Origin: Natronomonas halophila
GTDB taxonomy: Archaea; Halobacteriota; Halobacteria; Halobacteriales; Haloarculaceae
Assembly (NCBI RefSeq): GCF_013391085.1
Contig: NZ_CP058334.1
Coordinates: 1,426,001 to 1,490,000 of the forward strand
Length of the DNA stretch: 64,000 nt
Direction: 5' to 3'
The position numbers and the translations under genes are program-made. Below, in pieces: positions 32,320 through 39,968 of the stretch. Position 1 is the stretch's first letter; the number at the start of each line of letters is the position of its first letter. The notes under the pieces were generated by a model. The model was not told where the DNA came from. It did not search any database and saw only the letters and a program-made list of their open reading frames with translations.

Positions 32320-32886
32320 ATGAAGCAAAACGAAATACAAACGCGACGTGGAGTACTAAAGACAATCAGTACAGGTGTGGTGGGGGGACTCGCCCTCACG
32401 GGAGGGGCTTCGGCTCAGGCCAACGGTGGTCTGCAACGCGAACTTGCTGAAGTCCGTGCGGCAACCGCCCAGTATAACGACCCCGAGAACGCCTTGGCAG
32501 ACGGCTACCTCCCCGAGGAAGAGGCTGTTTGTGGCATGGGGTATCACTACCCCCATGAAGACTTCGTCTCGGCGATGCAATCTGAGGACCCTGCAAAAAT
32601 CGCAGCGTACCTGAACTCCCTTGACCGCACGGAGCCGCCCGTTCTCGCCTATGGTGAGGGCGATGACGGCCTTGTCCTCGGAGCAGTCGAATATCTTACG
32701 TTGGACGACGAAGAGGACCTCTTCACCTCGACCGAAGAGGACCACTGGCACCCGTTCTTCGGCCCGCTGTACGCAATGCACGCTTGGGTACACAACCATA
32801 ACCCGGAGGGCGTTTTCCACCCGATTAACCCACGCCCTCAGTTCTCAAAACCCGAGTGGTGCGATGATGGAGGTGGAGAACACTAA
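32320..32886 (+). CDS. Tat-exported conserved protein with GMGYHY and HAW motifs
   Basis: A 188-residue exported protein. A Tat-like signal QTRRGVLKTISTGVVGGLAL is followed by an AxA site. The mature domain shows TAQYNDPENALADGYLPE, CGMGYHYPHEDF, GAVEYLTLDDEEDLF, then LYAMHAWVHNHNPEGVFHPINP. I recall a widespread family of secreted proteins with this order and no known activity. The conserved histidines could bind a metal. The gene is isolated and its DNA is less GC-rich than most neighbours, perhaps acquired. Confidence 0.65.
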   Translation: MKQNEIQTRRGVLKTISTGVVGGLALTGGASAQANGGLQRELAEVRAATAQYNDPENALADGYLPEEEAVCGMGYHYPHEDFVSAMQSEDPAKIAAYLNSLDRTEPPVLAYGEGDDGLVLGAVEYLTLDDEEDLFTSTEEDHWHPFFGPLYAMHAWVHNHNPEGVFHPINPRPQFSKPEWCDDGGGEH

Positions 32887-33029
32887 TCAGCGCCGAGAAC
32901 GGTAGTCTTGACTATGTTCTTTCGTCAGCGGTCAATACGCAGAGTAACCTTACCAGCTAATCCGCCGAACCGGACGTGGAATCAACGCAAAGGACCGACG
33001 ACATAGCGGAAGCCGCCCGAGCGACGCCA

Positions 33030-33338
33030 TCAGGGTGGGGAAATCCGCGCCTCGACGTCCGTTTCGCCCGACTGCAGCAGCGACCACCCGAGGAACAGGA
33101 AGCCGGCGGCCACCGAGAGGCTCTGGACGGTGACGCCGACCAAAAGCGGCGAGAGCCCGGACTGGTGGAGCAGGCCGCCCAGCAGCGTCCCGAAGGTGAT
33201 ACAGCCGAGGCCCGCCGTCAGCGACCGAAGCGACCGGGACTGGGTCCGCCGGTAGGCACTGAATCCGAGCCACGTCACGAGGCTGCCGACGACGAGCGTC
33301 ACCGTGTTCGCGCCGACGATGAGATACTGGAGGTTCAT
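33030..33338 (-). CDS. Small three-helix membrane protein, haloarchaeal
   Basis: A 102-residue membrane protein with NLQYLIVGANTVTLVVGSLVTW, a basic AYRRTQSRSLR loop, LTAGLGCITFGTLLGGLLHQ and VQSLSVAAGFLFLGWSLL. It resembles haloarchaeal small membrane proteins found beside regulators, with no known role. It diverges from the regulator gene at 33532. A TATA-like GGATATGC near 33385 on the minus strand is its probable promoter. Confidence 0.65.
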   Translation of the reverse strand: MNLQYLIVGANTVTLVVGSLVTWLGFSAYRRTQSRSLRSLTAGLGCITFGTLLGGLLHQSGLSPLLVGVTVQSLSVAAGFLFLGWSLLQSGETDVEARISPP

Positions 33339-33475
33339 CGCCTCCCTCCGTCACATCGCGCCGGGAGCGGTTTCGAATGGGGCATATCCGAGACTACCAC
33401 AGGCCGGTACTTGAACGGTAACGCGGCGTCTCAGCGCGTGGGAGAGGTGGCAGAGGCGGGGCAACGGGGGCAAAT

Positions 33476-33488
33476 CCCAGTGAGTGGG
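33476..33488 (+). promoter_or_regulatory. Second-class operator (CCCA-N5-TGGG) before the regulator at 33532
   Basis: CCCAGTGAGTGGG, within ATCCCA...TGGGAT, is centred exactly 50 bp before the ATG at 33532. A TATA-like GATATGAA lies about 21 bp downstream of the centre. The same dyad at the same distance stands before the CGCGG gene at 37304. Confidence 0.65.
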
Positions 33489-33531
33489 ATTCGCCACGGG
33501 ATATGAACCGTTTCGATGGACAGCCTCGCGT

Positions 33532-34158
33532 ATGGGGCTCGAAGCGGCGGTCACGGTGAACCGACCTCGGGACTGCCCGGTCGCGACGGCCTCGGCGGCG
33601 ACCGACGCCACGGTCGGCGAGGTCGCCCGCAGTAGCGTGGCCGACGGCACCGTCGTCGAGGAATTCGAGGTGGCGGGCGAGGGGGACCCGCCGACGGACG
33701 CCCGTGAGGTGTTCGAGGACGACCGCTACACCGTCTATCGGTTCGAGCGCGACGCCGACCGGGCCTGTCCCTGCGAGCGCATCGAGACGTTCGGCTGTCC
33801 CGTCGCGGATATCAGCGCCGTCGACGGCCGGTTGCGCGTCGTCTTCCGGCCAGAGGACGTCGAAACGCTCCGGGACGTCGTGGCGTCGCTCCGGGAACGC
33901 TACGCCGAAGTGAATCTCGAACACCTCGTTCGCTCCGGGGCGTCGACGGCGGGCGAAACCGTCGTCGTCGACCGCGGACGACTGACCGACCGCCAGCGGG
34001 AGGTCATCGAAACCGCCTACGAGATGGGCTATTTCGACCATCCGAAGGGGGCGAACGCCGCGGAGGTCGCCGCCGCACTGGATATCAGTTCCGCGACGTT
34101 CCGCGGGCATCTGGCGGCCGCCCAGTCGAAACTGCTCGACGAGGTTCTGGACGGCTAA
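33532..34158 (+). CDS. NarO/DmsR-type cysteine-containing HTH_10 regulator (paralogue)
   Basis: A 208-residue regulator closely related to the one at 12483. Cys15 (DCPVA), Cys79/Cys81 (ACPCERIETF) and Cys89 (GCPVAD) lie in the sensor part. The HTH_10 reads RLTDRQREVIETAYEMGYFDHPKGANAAEVAAALDISSATFRGHL. The cysteines suggest redox or oxygen sensing, as proposed for NarO/DmsR. The dyad 50 bp upstream suggests autoregulation, or control by its paralogue. Its neighbours include a halocyanin-like gene downstream. Confidence 0.8.
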   Translation: MGLEAAVTVNRPRDCPVATASAATDATVGEVARSSVADGTVVEEFEVAGEGDPPTDAREVFEDDRYTVYRFERDADRACPCERIETFGCPVADISAVDGRLRVVFRPEDVETLRDVVASLRERYAEVNLEHLVRSGASTAGETVVVDRGRLTDRQREVIETAYEMGYFDHPKGANAAEVAAALDISSATFRGHLAAAQSKLLDEVLDG

Positions 34159-34263
34159 TGGGACGGAGGGGGCAGCTACTCCGGCTTAAAAGTACAGGCC
34201 TATCTCAAGCCGTGGGACACGGATTCCCGCTTTATTCGTGTTGGGCGGCTACGACCGACTGTA

Positions 34264-34788
34264 ATGAGAGATACCGACCGACGGACGTTCGTCAAGCTCG
34301 CCGGTGCGGCGGCCATCACGCCGGCCATCGCCGGCTGTAGCGGCGACAGCGGAAACGGCAATGGAAACGGCAACGGTGGCGGAAACGGGAACGGTGACAC
34401 GCCGACACCCGGTGGCAACGGCGGTGGCGACGTGCCGCAGGAAATCGCCGACCACCTCGACGGCGCGAACCTCTACGAGGGCTCCGTCGAGGACCTCACC
34501 GGTCAGGACGAGGTAACCGTGAACGTCGGCGCCGGCGACGGGCTGGCCTTCGACCCGCCGGCGATTCGCATCTCTTCGAGTACGACCGTCGTCTGGGAGT
34601 GGACCGGCGCGGGCGGCAGCCACAACGTCGCCTCCGTCGAAGGCTCCGAAAGCGACTTCACTAGCGACTACTCCAACGAGGAAGGCTACACCTTCGAACA
34701 GTCCTTCGACAACACCGGCATCCAACTCTACGTCTGTGAACCCCACCAGACCCAGGGCATGAAAGGCGCCATCGAAGTCGTCGAATAA
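34264..34788 (+). CDS. Halocyanin-like blue copper lipoprotein
   Basis: A 174-residue exported cupredoxin. The Tat motif DRRTFVKLAG and lipobox IAGC are near residues 5-23, followed by a Gly/Asn repeat linker (about residues 28-52). The type 1 copper site is formed by the histidine in GGSHNVAS and the cysteine, histidine and methionine in YVCEPHQTQGM. Halocyanins carry electrons to copper or heme oxidases and to nitrite or N2O reductases. A TTTATTC element at 34231-34237 predicts a start within a few bases of the ATG. A weaker CTCA-N5-TGGG dyad lies at 34204-34216. Confidence 0.9.
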   Translation: MRDTDRRTFVKLAGAAAITPAIAGCSGDSGNGNGNGNGGGNGNGDTPTPGGNGGGDVPQEIADHLDGANLYEGSVEDLTGQDEVTVNVGAGDGLAFDPPAIRISSSTTVVWEWTGAGGSHNVASVEGSESDFTSDYSNEEGYTFEQSFDNTGIQLYVCEPHQTQGMKGAIEVVE

Positions 34789-34813
34789 TCGCAACACGCC
34801 CTGTTCTCACGGC

Positions 34814-34978
34814 ATGAAGCCCGAATACCGATTCACCTGTACCGCGTGTAACGCGGACGTTACGGTCGTCGGGGAGTCCGTCCGCCGGAGCCTGCTTGAG
34901 GACGGCTGTCTCGTCTGTTCGGCCCCCGCATCGCCCGACGATTTCGAGCCGCGCGAGGCGACAATCGGGGAGCCGTAG
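34814..34978 (+). CDS. Small zinc-ribbon protein (54 aa)
   Basis: A 54-residue protein with CTACNADVTV near residue 9 and GCLVCSAPA near residue 31, a zinc ribbon of the same kind as at 13862. It starts 26 nt after the halocyanin gene and its stop overlaps the GTG start of the next gene, so the three may be one transcript. The function is unknown. Confidence 0.65.
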   Translation: MKPEYRFTCTACNADVTVVGESVRRSLLEDGCLVCSAPASPDDFEPREATIGEP

Positions 34979-35346
34979 TGCCCGACGCCGACCTCCCGGA
35001 ACTGGACGGCGTCCGCCCTCGCGCGAGGACGGCCAGCGACGACCCTGCCGTCGAAGTACGGTTCGACAACGGCGCGAAAATCCGATATCGTGCCACGGAC
35101 GACGGCATCCGCGAGGAGTGGTTCGACCCGGCAGCCGACGGCCCGGTTCAGTCACACGTTGTGACGAGTCCGGTTCCGCACGAGGGCAGTGGGACTCCAT
35201 CCGACACCGACGGCCCGCCGGACACGCGGACGCTCTCGGACCGAGCCCTCTGTACCATCGGCTCCTATCTCGATTTCGACGGCCGAAAAGAAGCCGAGTT
35301 CGCGTGGGGCGAGGCCAACGTCGCCGCCCTCTGTGACGACGCGTAG
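34978..35346 (+). CDS. Hypothetical protein
   Basis: A 122-residue acidic soluble protein beginning with GTG that overlaps the TAG of the zinc-ribbon gene. Visible segments are VEVRFDNGAKIRYRATDDGIREEWFD, which could be a small beta-sheet domain, and TIGSYLDFDGRKEAEFAWGEANVAAL. No family is recognised. Translational coupling to the zinc-ribbon protein suggests they act together. Confidence 0.55.
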   Translation: MPDADLPELDGVRPRARTASDDPAVEVRFDNGAKIRYRATDDGIREEWFDPAADGPVQSHVVTSPVPHEGSGTPSDTDGPPDTRTLSDRALCTIGSYLDFDGRKEAEFAWGEANVAALCDDA

Positions 35347-35348
35347 CC

Positions 35349-36569
35349 CTATCGCTCGATGTCGAAGGTCGGCAACGGTTCGAGTTCTTCCGTCGGCGGG
35401 TCCCGAAGCAGGTCACGGGCGATGACGCGCTTGTGGACCTCGTCGGCGCCGTCGACGATGCGGAACGGCCGGACCGACTCGTAGAAGTCCGACAGCGGGA
35501 GGTCCTTGCCGATTCCGCTGCCGCCACAGGCCTGAACGGCCGTGTCGACGGCATCCTGTGCGATATCGGCGGTGAACACCTTCGCCATCGACACCTCGAC
35601 GCGGGCCTGCTCGCCGGCCTCGATGCGGTCTGCGGCGTGTCGGACCATCGTCCGGGCCGCGTGCAGGCGGGTCGAGGCATCCGCTAACGCGAACCGCTGG
35701 GCCTGCTTTTCGGAGAGTTTCGACCCGAAACCCTCCCGTTCGGAGAGGTACGCCGAGGCGACGTCGAGAGCGCGTTCGGCGAGACCCGAAAAGCGGAGAC
35801 AGTGAGTCAATCGGGCGGGTCCAAGCCGTTTCTGGGCGATGGCGAAGCCGTCACCCTGCGTTCCCAGCAGGTGTTCCTCGGGCACGCGAACGCCCTCGAA
35901 CTTCACCTCGGCGTGGCTCTTGCCGGTCGGTCCGCCGCCCATATGCGGGATGTTCCGGACGACCTCGACGCCGGGCGCGTCGGCGTCGACGAGGAAGAGC
36001 GAACAGCCGTCGTAGGCCGAGGCGTCGGGGTCCGTCCGCGCGAGGACGATGAAGACGTCGGCTTCCACGCCCTGCGTCGTCCACCACTTGTGGGCGTCGA
36101 TGACCCACTCGTCGCCATCCTTCTCGGCGCGACTGCGGAGCATCTTCGGGTCCGAGCCGGCACCCGGACTCGGTTCGGTCATCGCGAAGGCCGACTTGAT
36201 GTCGCCGTCGACGAGCGGCCGGAGGTACTGCTCCTTCTGGAGGTCGGAGCCGGCCAACTCCAGCGTGTGCATGTTGCCCTCGTCGGGGGCGTCGACGCGA
36301 AGCGCTATGGGACCCAAAAGCGACCGGCCCGCGACCTCGAAAACCGGCAGTGATTCGCGGAAACTCAATCCGAGGCCGCCGTACTCCTCGGGAATCTGCG
36401 GCGCATAGACGCCGTACTCTCGGGCCTGCTCGCGGAGTTCGCGGACCGTACCGGCCGAGACGGTACCGCCCGATGCCAGCGACCGCTCTTTCGGGATGAC
36501 CACCTCGTCGAGGAACTCCTGTGTCTTTTCGGCGACGATGCGCCCGGGTTCGGGGTCGTCGTACTCCAT
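35349..36569 (-). CDS. Acyl-CoA dehydrogenase family protein
   Basis: A 406-residue FAD-dependent dehydrogenase. It shows FAMTEPSPGAGSDP, VIDAHKWWTTQGVEADVFIVLART, FAIAQKRLGPARLTHCLRFSGLAERALD, LADASTRLHAARTMVRHAAD and the C-terminal QACGGSGIGKDLPLSDFYESVRPFRIVDGADEVHKRVIARDLL. The C-terminus resembles the ACAD10/11-like branch. The ATG at 36569 (MEYDDPEPGR) is chosen from the longer frame. Its start is 68 bp from the NarO-like dyad at 36632, which may therefore act on both sides. Confidence 0.9.
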   Translation of the reverse strand: MEYDDPEPGRIVAEKTQEFLDEVVIPKERSLASGGTVSAGTVRELREQAREYGVYAPQIPEEYGGLGLSFRESLPVFEVAGRSLLGPIALRVDAPDEGNMHTLELAGSDLQKEQYLRPLVDGDIKSAFAMTEPSPGAGSDPKMLRSRAEKDGDEWVIDAHKWWTTQGVEADVFIVLARTDPDASAYDGCSLFLVDADAPGVEVVRNIPHMGGGPTGKSHAEVKFEGVRVPEEHLLGTQGDGFAIAQKRLGPARLTHCLRFSGLAERALDVASAYLSEREGFGSKLSEKQAQRFALADASTRLHAARTMVRHAADRIEAGEQARVEVSMAKVFTADIAQDAVDTAVQACGGSGIGKDLPLSDFYESVRPFRIVDGADEVHKRVIARDLLRDPPTEELEPLPTFDIER

Positions 36570-36631
36570 AGTGGATGATTGCCACACACCGAAAGAACCG
36601 CGGCGGTGAATCTCACGCCCTGAGACCGCGA

Positions 36632-36643
36632 CGAACATGTTCG
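36632..36643. promoter_or_regulatory. NarO-like operator (CGAACATGTTCG)
   Basis: A perfect palindrome whose centre is 43.5 bp before the GTG at 36681 (cupin gene). The acyl-CoA dehydrogenase start on the other strand is 68 bp away. Confidence 0.72.
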
Positions 36644-36680
36644 GAGGTGAAGCGAGAGGGTGGGCGGGTCTACTCCCGGT

Positions 36681-36980
36681 GTGCCGACGAAACACCACCT
36701 TCCCGACCTCGAAACCGAACCCCACGCCGAGGTGTTCCCCGGCGAGGAACCGAAGACCGTCCGCCTCTCGCTGGATGCGGGCGAGCAGGTCCCCAAGCAC
36801 AGCCATCCCGACCGCAAAATCGTCTGCTATGTCATCTCGGGGACCGTCGAACTCACGCTGGGCGAGTCGACACACGGCCTCGATACGGGCGATATCGCCC
36901 GCTTCGACGGTGACCAGGACATCTCGCCGCGCGCGGTCACCGACGCGACGGTGCTGCTCGTTCTCGCGCCTCGGGACTGA
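36681..36980 (+). CDS. Small cupin-domain protein
   Basis: A 99-residue single cupin. It shows RLSLDAGEQVPKHSHPDRKIVCYVISGTVELTLG (motif 1, with histidines at HSH) and LDTGDIARFDGDQDISPRAVTDATVLLVLAP (motif 2, lacking the second-motif histidine). The GTG at 36681 is preferred because it falls at the leaderless distance from the NarO-like dyad and gives MPTKHHLPDLE. Likely metal-binding; small cupins of this type often accompany anaerobic regulators. The substrate is unknown. Confidence 0.75.
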   Translation: MPTKHHLPDLETEPHAEVFPGEEPKTVRLSLDAGEQVPKHSHPDRKIVCYVISGTVELTLGESTHGLDTGDIARFDGDQDISPRAVTDATVLLVLAPRD

Positions 36981-36989
36981 AAGCCGGTT

Positions 36990-37304
36990 TTACTCGACGT
37001 AGACCCGGGTTACGTGGCCGCCGCAGCCACACTGCTGGATGTATTCCCAGTCGACATCCTCGTCGTACTCCTCGGCGAGCGCGTCATAGAGGAACTCCTC
37101 GGGGTGGCCGAGGTCGCCGTGGGTGACGAGGTTGACGTGGTTGCCCGGCGCCGTATGCTCGATGGCCACGATGCCGTCACGGACGGCGAGTTCGGGGTCG
37201 TCGGCGTACTGCGGCTTTTCGAGGTTCGCGGACCAGGAGTTGTCGTGGACGCGGTCGGTCACCGCTTCGGCGTCGTGGTCATGGTCGTGGGAATCGGTGG
37301 CCAT
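36990..37304 (-). CDS. CGCGG-type candidate radical-SAM-modified peptide
   Basis: A 104-residue protein with a His/Asp-rich start (ATDSHDHDHDAE). The core carries SWSANLEKPQYADDPELAVRDGIVAIEHTAPGNHVNLVTHGDLGHPEEF, and the C-terminus ends CGCGGHVTRVYVE. I recall a haloarchaeal family annotated as CGCGG rSAM-modified RiPP protein, defined by this tail. No radical SAM gene is adjacent; the nearest are at 22339 and 23847. A CCCA-N5-TGGG dyad is centred 50 bp upstream, matching the site at the 33532 regulator. Modification of the CGCGG tail is inference. Confidence 0.75.
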   Translation of the reverse strand: MATDSHDHDHDAEAVTDRVHDNSWSANLEKPQYADDPELAVRDGIVAIEHTAPGNHVNLVTHGDLGHPEEFLYDALAEEYDEDVDWEYIQQCGCGGHVTRVYVE

Positions 37305-37347
37305 GCGTAACTATAGGGCCTCCTCCGTGTTTAGTCAACGGGCGAGT

Positions 37348-37360
37348 CCCAGTACGTGGG
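37348..37360 (-). promoter_or_regulatory. Second-class operator (CCCA-N5-TGGG) before the CGCGG gene
   Basis: CCCAGTACGTGGG, with flanks extending to TCCCA/TGGGA, is centred exactly 50 bp from the start at 37304. A TATA-like ACTAAACA lies between them. Confidence 0.65.
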
Positions 37361-37404
37361 AATCCGGTCGAGATGGGAAGGGCGGGCCGTCGGCGGCGGC
37401 CCCG

Positions 37405-38451
37405 TCAAAAGAGGGCGTTCGTATGGTCGAGGAAGAAAACGAGCAGCGAGAACCCGACGCTCACGCCCAGTTTCAGCAGCGAGGGGAGATTGATGGGCCA
37501 CAGGTTCATCCGGTTGAGCTGGTGGAACATGGCCTGCATCGCGAGGATGTGGACCGCCTCGGTGAGTCCCTCGCCCTGCTGTTGTTTCTTCCAGTAGGCG
37601 TGTTCCTGCCGGTTGAACGCCATCTGCATGCGTTCGACCTTCCGGTCCCGGATATCGAGGAGGCGACGGCGGACGAGCGACGTGATGGTGATGGCGCCGA
37701 GCAGGACCACCGTCAACAGCACCAGATAGATGCCGGTCACTACCACCTGAAAATCGGTAAAGGGCGTGAACGTGACGCTGGAGACGATGACGAAGTCGAT
37801 GGTGATGAGCAGGATGCTGTAACTGGCCATCGTGACGATGCCGTTGCCGATTTTCCGATAGCCGCCGACGCCATCGGGGTCCATCAGGTCGATGTCGATG
37901 ATGAAGTTCCGGAGACCACGAACGACGATATAGAGGATGGCGGACACGGGCCCGAAGAAGGCCCCGTGTGCGGCGCCGACCCCGAAGTTCATCAGGCGGT
38001 ACGGATACGCGGCGAAGACGTCGGTAACCGCCATGACGCCCAGCAGAAACGACCCGGAGATGACGGCGCCGACGAGAATCGACGCCGGATGGTACCCGAG
38101 AAACAGGACGTTCGTGAGTTCCGTGCGGATGGCCTCCGGGTCGGCATCGGTCGGGAGCGAAAGCGGGTCGGTGCGGTTCCGTCGAGCGATGCGGGCGAGT
38201 TCGTCGACGCTCTGCCACATCACGCCGTGGGACCACCGCAGAATCACGACCGTAGCGAGCAGGAGCACGATAGTGACGAAGAAGGGGTAGTTGTACGGGA
38301 TGCCCGTCTCGGGAAAGCCGACGAGGGCGAGGTCCACTACCGCCGCGACGGCGATGAGAACCACACAGAGCCTGCTGAATGACCCGAACCGAGAATCGAG
38401 GACGACGTCCGGCGGATACCGATACGCTCGGTCAGTCACTATGGTCGGCAT
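37405..38451 (-). CDS. Multi-spanning membrane protein, unknown
   Basis: A 348-residue integral membrane protein with about eight hydrophobic segments, among them LCVVLIAVAAVVDLALVGF, YPFFVTIVLLLATVVILRW, LFLGYHPASILVGAVISGSFLLGVMAVTDVF and VVVTGIYLVLLTVVLLGAITIT. A cytosolic RRRLLDIRDRKVERMQMAFNRQ stretch comes before the last helix. No transporter signature is recognised. The start at 38451 (MPTIVTDRAYRYPPD) avoids a long unlikely N-terminal extension. Confidence 0.6.
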   Translation of the reverse strand: MPTIVTDRAYRYPPDVVLDSRFGSFSRLCVVLIAVAAVVDLALVGFPETGIPYNYPFFVTIVLLLATVVILRWSHGVMWQSVDELARIARRNRTDPLSLPTDADPEAIRTELTNVLFLGYHPASILVGAVISGSFLLGVMAVTDVFAAYPYRLMNFGVGAAHGAFFGPVSAILYIVVRGLRNFIIDIDLMDPDGVGGYRKIGNGIVTMASYSILLITIDFVIVSSVTFTPFTDFQVVVTGIYLVLLTVVLLGAITITSLVRRRLLDIRDRKVERMQMAFNRQEHAYWKKQQQGEGLTEAVHILAMQAMFHQLNRMNLWPINLPSLLKLGVSVGFSLLVFFLDHTNALF

Positions 38452-38563
38452 CCGGGCAAAGCGTAATAATAGTTGGTAGCGGACGCAGTGGCATCTCAGC
38501 AGTCCCCCCCGCCGTCGAACGAATCGACGGGGCGGACGGCCGGTCCCGACGCGGGGCGGAGTG

Positions 38564-38575
38564 CGAATATCTTCG
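38564..38575 (+). promoter_or_regulatory. NarO-like operator (CGAATATCTTCG)
   Basis: Centred 47.5 bp before the ATG at 38617, slightly further than at most sites, which allows a 3-nt leader. Confidence 0.65.
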
Positions 38576-38616
38576 CGAAAACCGTCTCGGTGGGTGCGAC
38601 CCACGGTTCCGACGTA

Positions 38617-38850
38617 ATGGTCGAACGACAACTCGATGTACGAGAGGTTCCGCCACCGCGACGCCACTCGAAGATCTTCGACGCGTTCGAGGCATTAGAG
38701 AGCGGCGAAGCGCTGGCCATCATCAACGACCACGAGCCGACGCCTCTGTATCACCAGATGGCAGCCGAAGTCGAATCGTTCGACGCCGAGGGCTACAGCG
38801 TCGATTGTGTCGGCCCCGAGGAGTTCATCGCGACGCTCCCCAAGGAGTGA
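38617..38850 (+). CDS. DUF2249 protein, canonical type
   Basis: A 77-residue single DUF2249 domain: LDVREVPPPRRHSKIFDAFEALESGEALAIINDHEPTPLYHQM, then FDAEGYSVDCVGPEEFIATLPKE. The signature reads HEPTPLYH. It is nearly colinear with the protein at 21659. A NarO-like dyad stands directly upstream, and the multi-module DUF2249 gene follows after 70 nt with its own site. Confidence 0.8.
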   Translation: MVERQLDVREVPPPRRHSKIFDAFEALESGEALAIINDHEPTPLYHQMAAEVESFDAEGYSVDCVGPEEFIATLPKE

Positions 38851-38869
38851 CGCCCCGCCATCACCCCGG

Positions 38870-38881
38870 CGAAGACGTTCG
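38870..38881 (+). promoter_or_regulatory. NarO-like operator (CGAAGACGTTCG)
   Basis: Followed after 18-19 bp (centre to centre) by the TATA-like CCTATTAGG (38890-38898). The centre is 42.5 bp from a GTG at 38918 and 45.5 bp from the ATG at 38921. Confidence 0.65.
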
Positions 38882-38920
38882 CAAACGCGCCTATTAGGCA
38901 CGGCGTCCTCCACGGACGTG

Positions 38921-39940
38921 ATGACGACGCTCGATACCCGTTCCGACTCGCTGGCTGACCGCCGGGAAACGGTCTTCGAAGCGCTCGATGCGGCGGACGC
39001 GGGCGAGACCGTAACGCTCGTTACCGACGACGACGCGGCCGTGCTCCTCGCCCAGTACCGGATGAAACGACGCTTCGACCTCCAGTGGGAAACCGACGAG
39101 CAGGGCGATACGGCGGAGGTTCACGTCACGAAGGGCGAGCCCCTCGATGAGGGCGAACTGGCCGACTTCGACGTTCGCGATATGCCGCCCCAGCGGCGCC
39201 ACGAAGTGCTCACGGATACCTTCGATTGGCTCGACTCCGGCGAGGGGTTCGTGCTGGTCAACGACCACGACCCGAAACCGCTGTATCACGAACTCCGCTC
39301 GACCCGCGGCGACGTTTTCGAGTGGGAGGACACGAACCGCGACCCACAGGAATGGCGCGTCGAGATACGCAAGACCGACGAAACCCGGACGCTCGACCCC
39401 GCGGTTGCCGCGTCCTTCGACGTCCGTGAGATTCCGAAAGAAGAGCGCCATCCGACGATTCACCACCGCTACGGCAACATCGCGGACGGTGAGACGTTGG
39501 AAATCATCGCACCGCACGAACCGAAGCCGCTGCATCGCGAGTTCCAGCAGCGATACGGGGACGCCTTCGAGTGGGACATTATCGAGCACGAACCCGGCCA
39601 CTGTCGGGTCCACGTCACGAAGCGCGCGGACGACGGGGCGTCATCGAGCAGTGGCTCGCTTACCGTCACTGAGGAACTGGACGTTCGAGAACTTCCGCCC
39701 GCGCAGCGACACGAACGGATTTTCGAGGCCTACGATGACCTTCAGACAGGACAGGGGTTCGTGCTGGTCAACGACCACGACCCCAAGCCGCTGTATCACC
39801 AGTTCGACGCGGAGGCGGGCGACGAGTTCTACTGGGAGTACCGTCAGAAAGAGCCCGGCGAGTTCAGAGTCCTCATCGGGAAGGACGAGACGGCCGACGT
39901 GGAGATAGAGCAGGGCGAAAATCCGGAAGCGCCGTTCTAA
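38921..39940 (+). CDS. Four-module DUF2249 protein
   Basis: A 339-residue soluble protein made of DUF2249 units. Module 1 (about residues 5-75) is degenerate, with TDDDAAVLLAQY where the signature should be. Module 2 (about 85-155) has VNDHDPKPLYHEL. Module 3 (about 165-235) has IAPHEPKPLHREF. Module 4 (about 248-320) has VNDHDPKPLYHQF. Each complete unit begins DVR-x-[MIL]-P and ends with an RV-[EHL]-[IV] strand. A short Ser-rich linker separates modules 3 and 4. It has its own NarO-like site and TATA. A scaffold or multi-site binding protein for reactive nitrogen metabolism is a guess. Confidence 0.82.
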   Translation: MTTLDTRSDSLADRRETVFEALDAADAGETVTLVTDDDAAVLLAQYRMKRRFDLQWETDEQGDTAEVHVTKGEPLDEGELADFDVRDMPPQRRHEVLTDTFDWLDSGEGFVLVNDHDPKPLYHELRSTRGDVFEWEDTNRDPQEWRVEIRKTDETRTLDPAVAASFDVREIPKEERHPTIHHRYGNIADGETLEIIAPHEPKPLHREFQQRYGDAFEWDIIEHEPGHCRVHVTKRADDGASSSSGSLTVTEELDVRELPPAQRHERIFEAYDDLQTGQGFVLVNDHDPKPLYHQFDAEAGDEFYWEYRQKEPGEFRVLIGKDETADVEIEQGENPEAPF

Positions 39941-39968
39941 GCGGAACGCGGAACGAAATCGACTGTTT

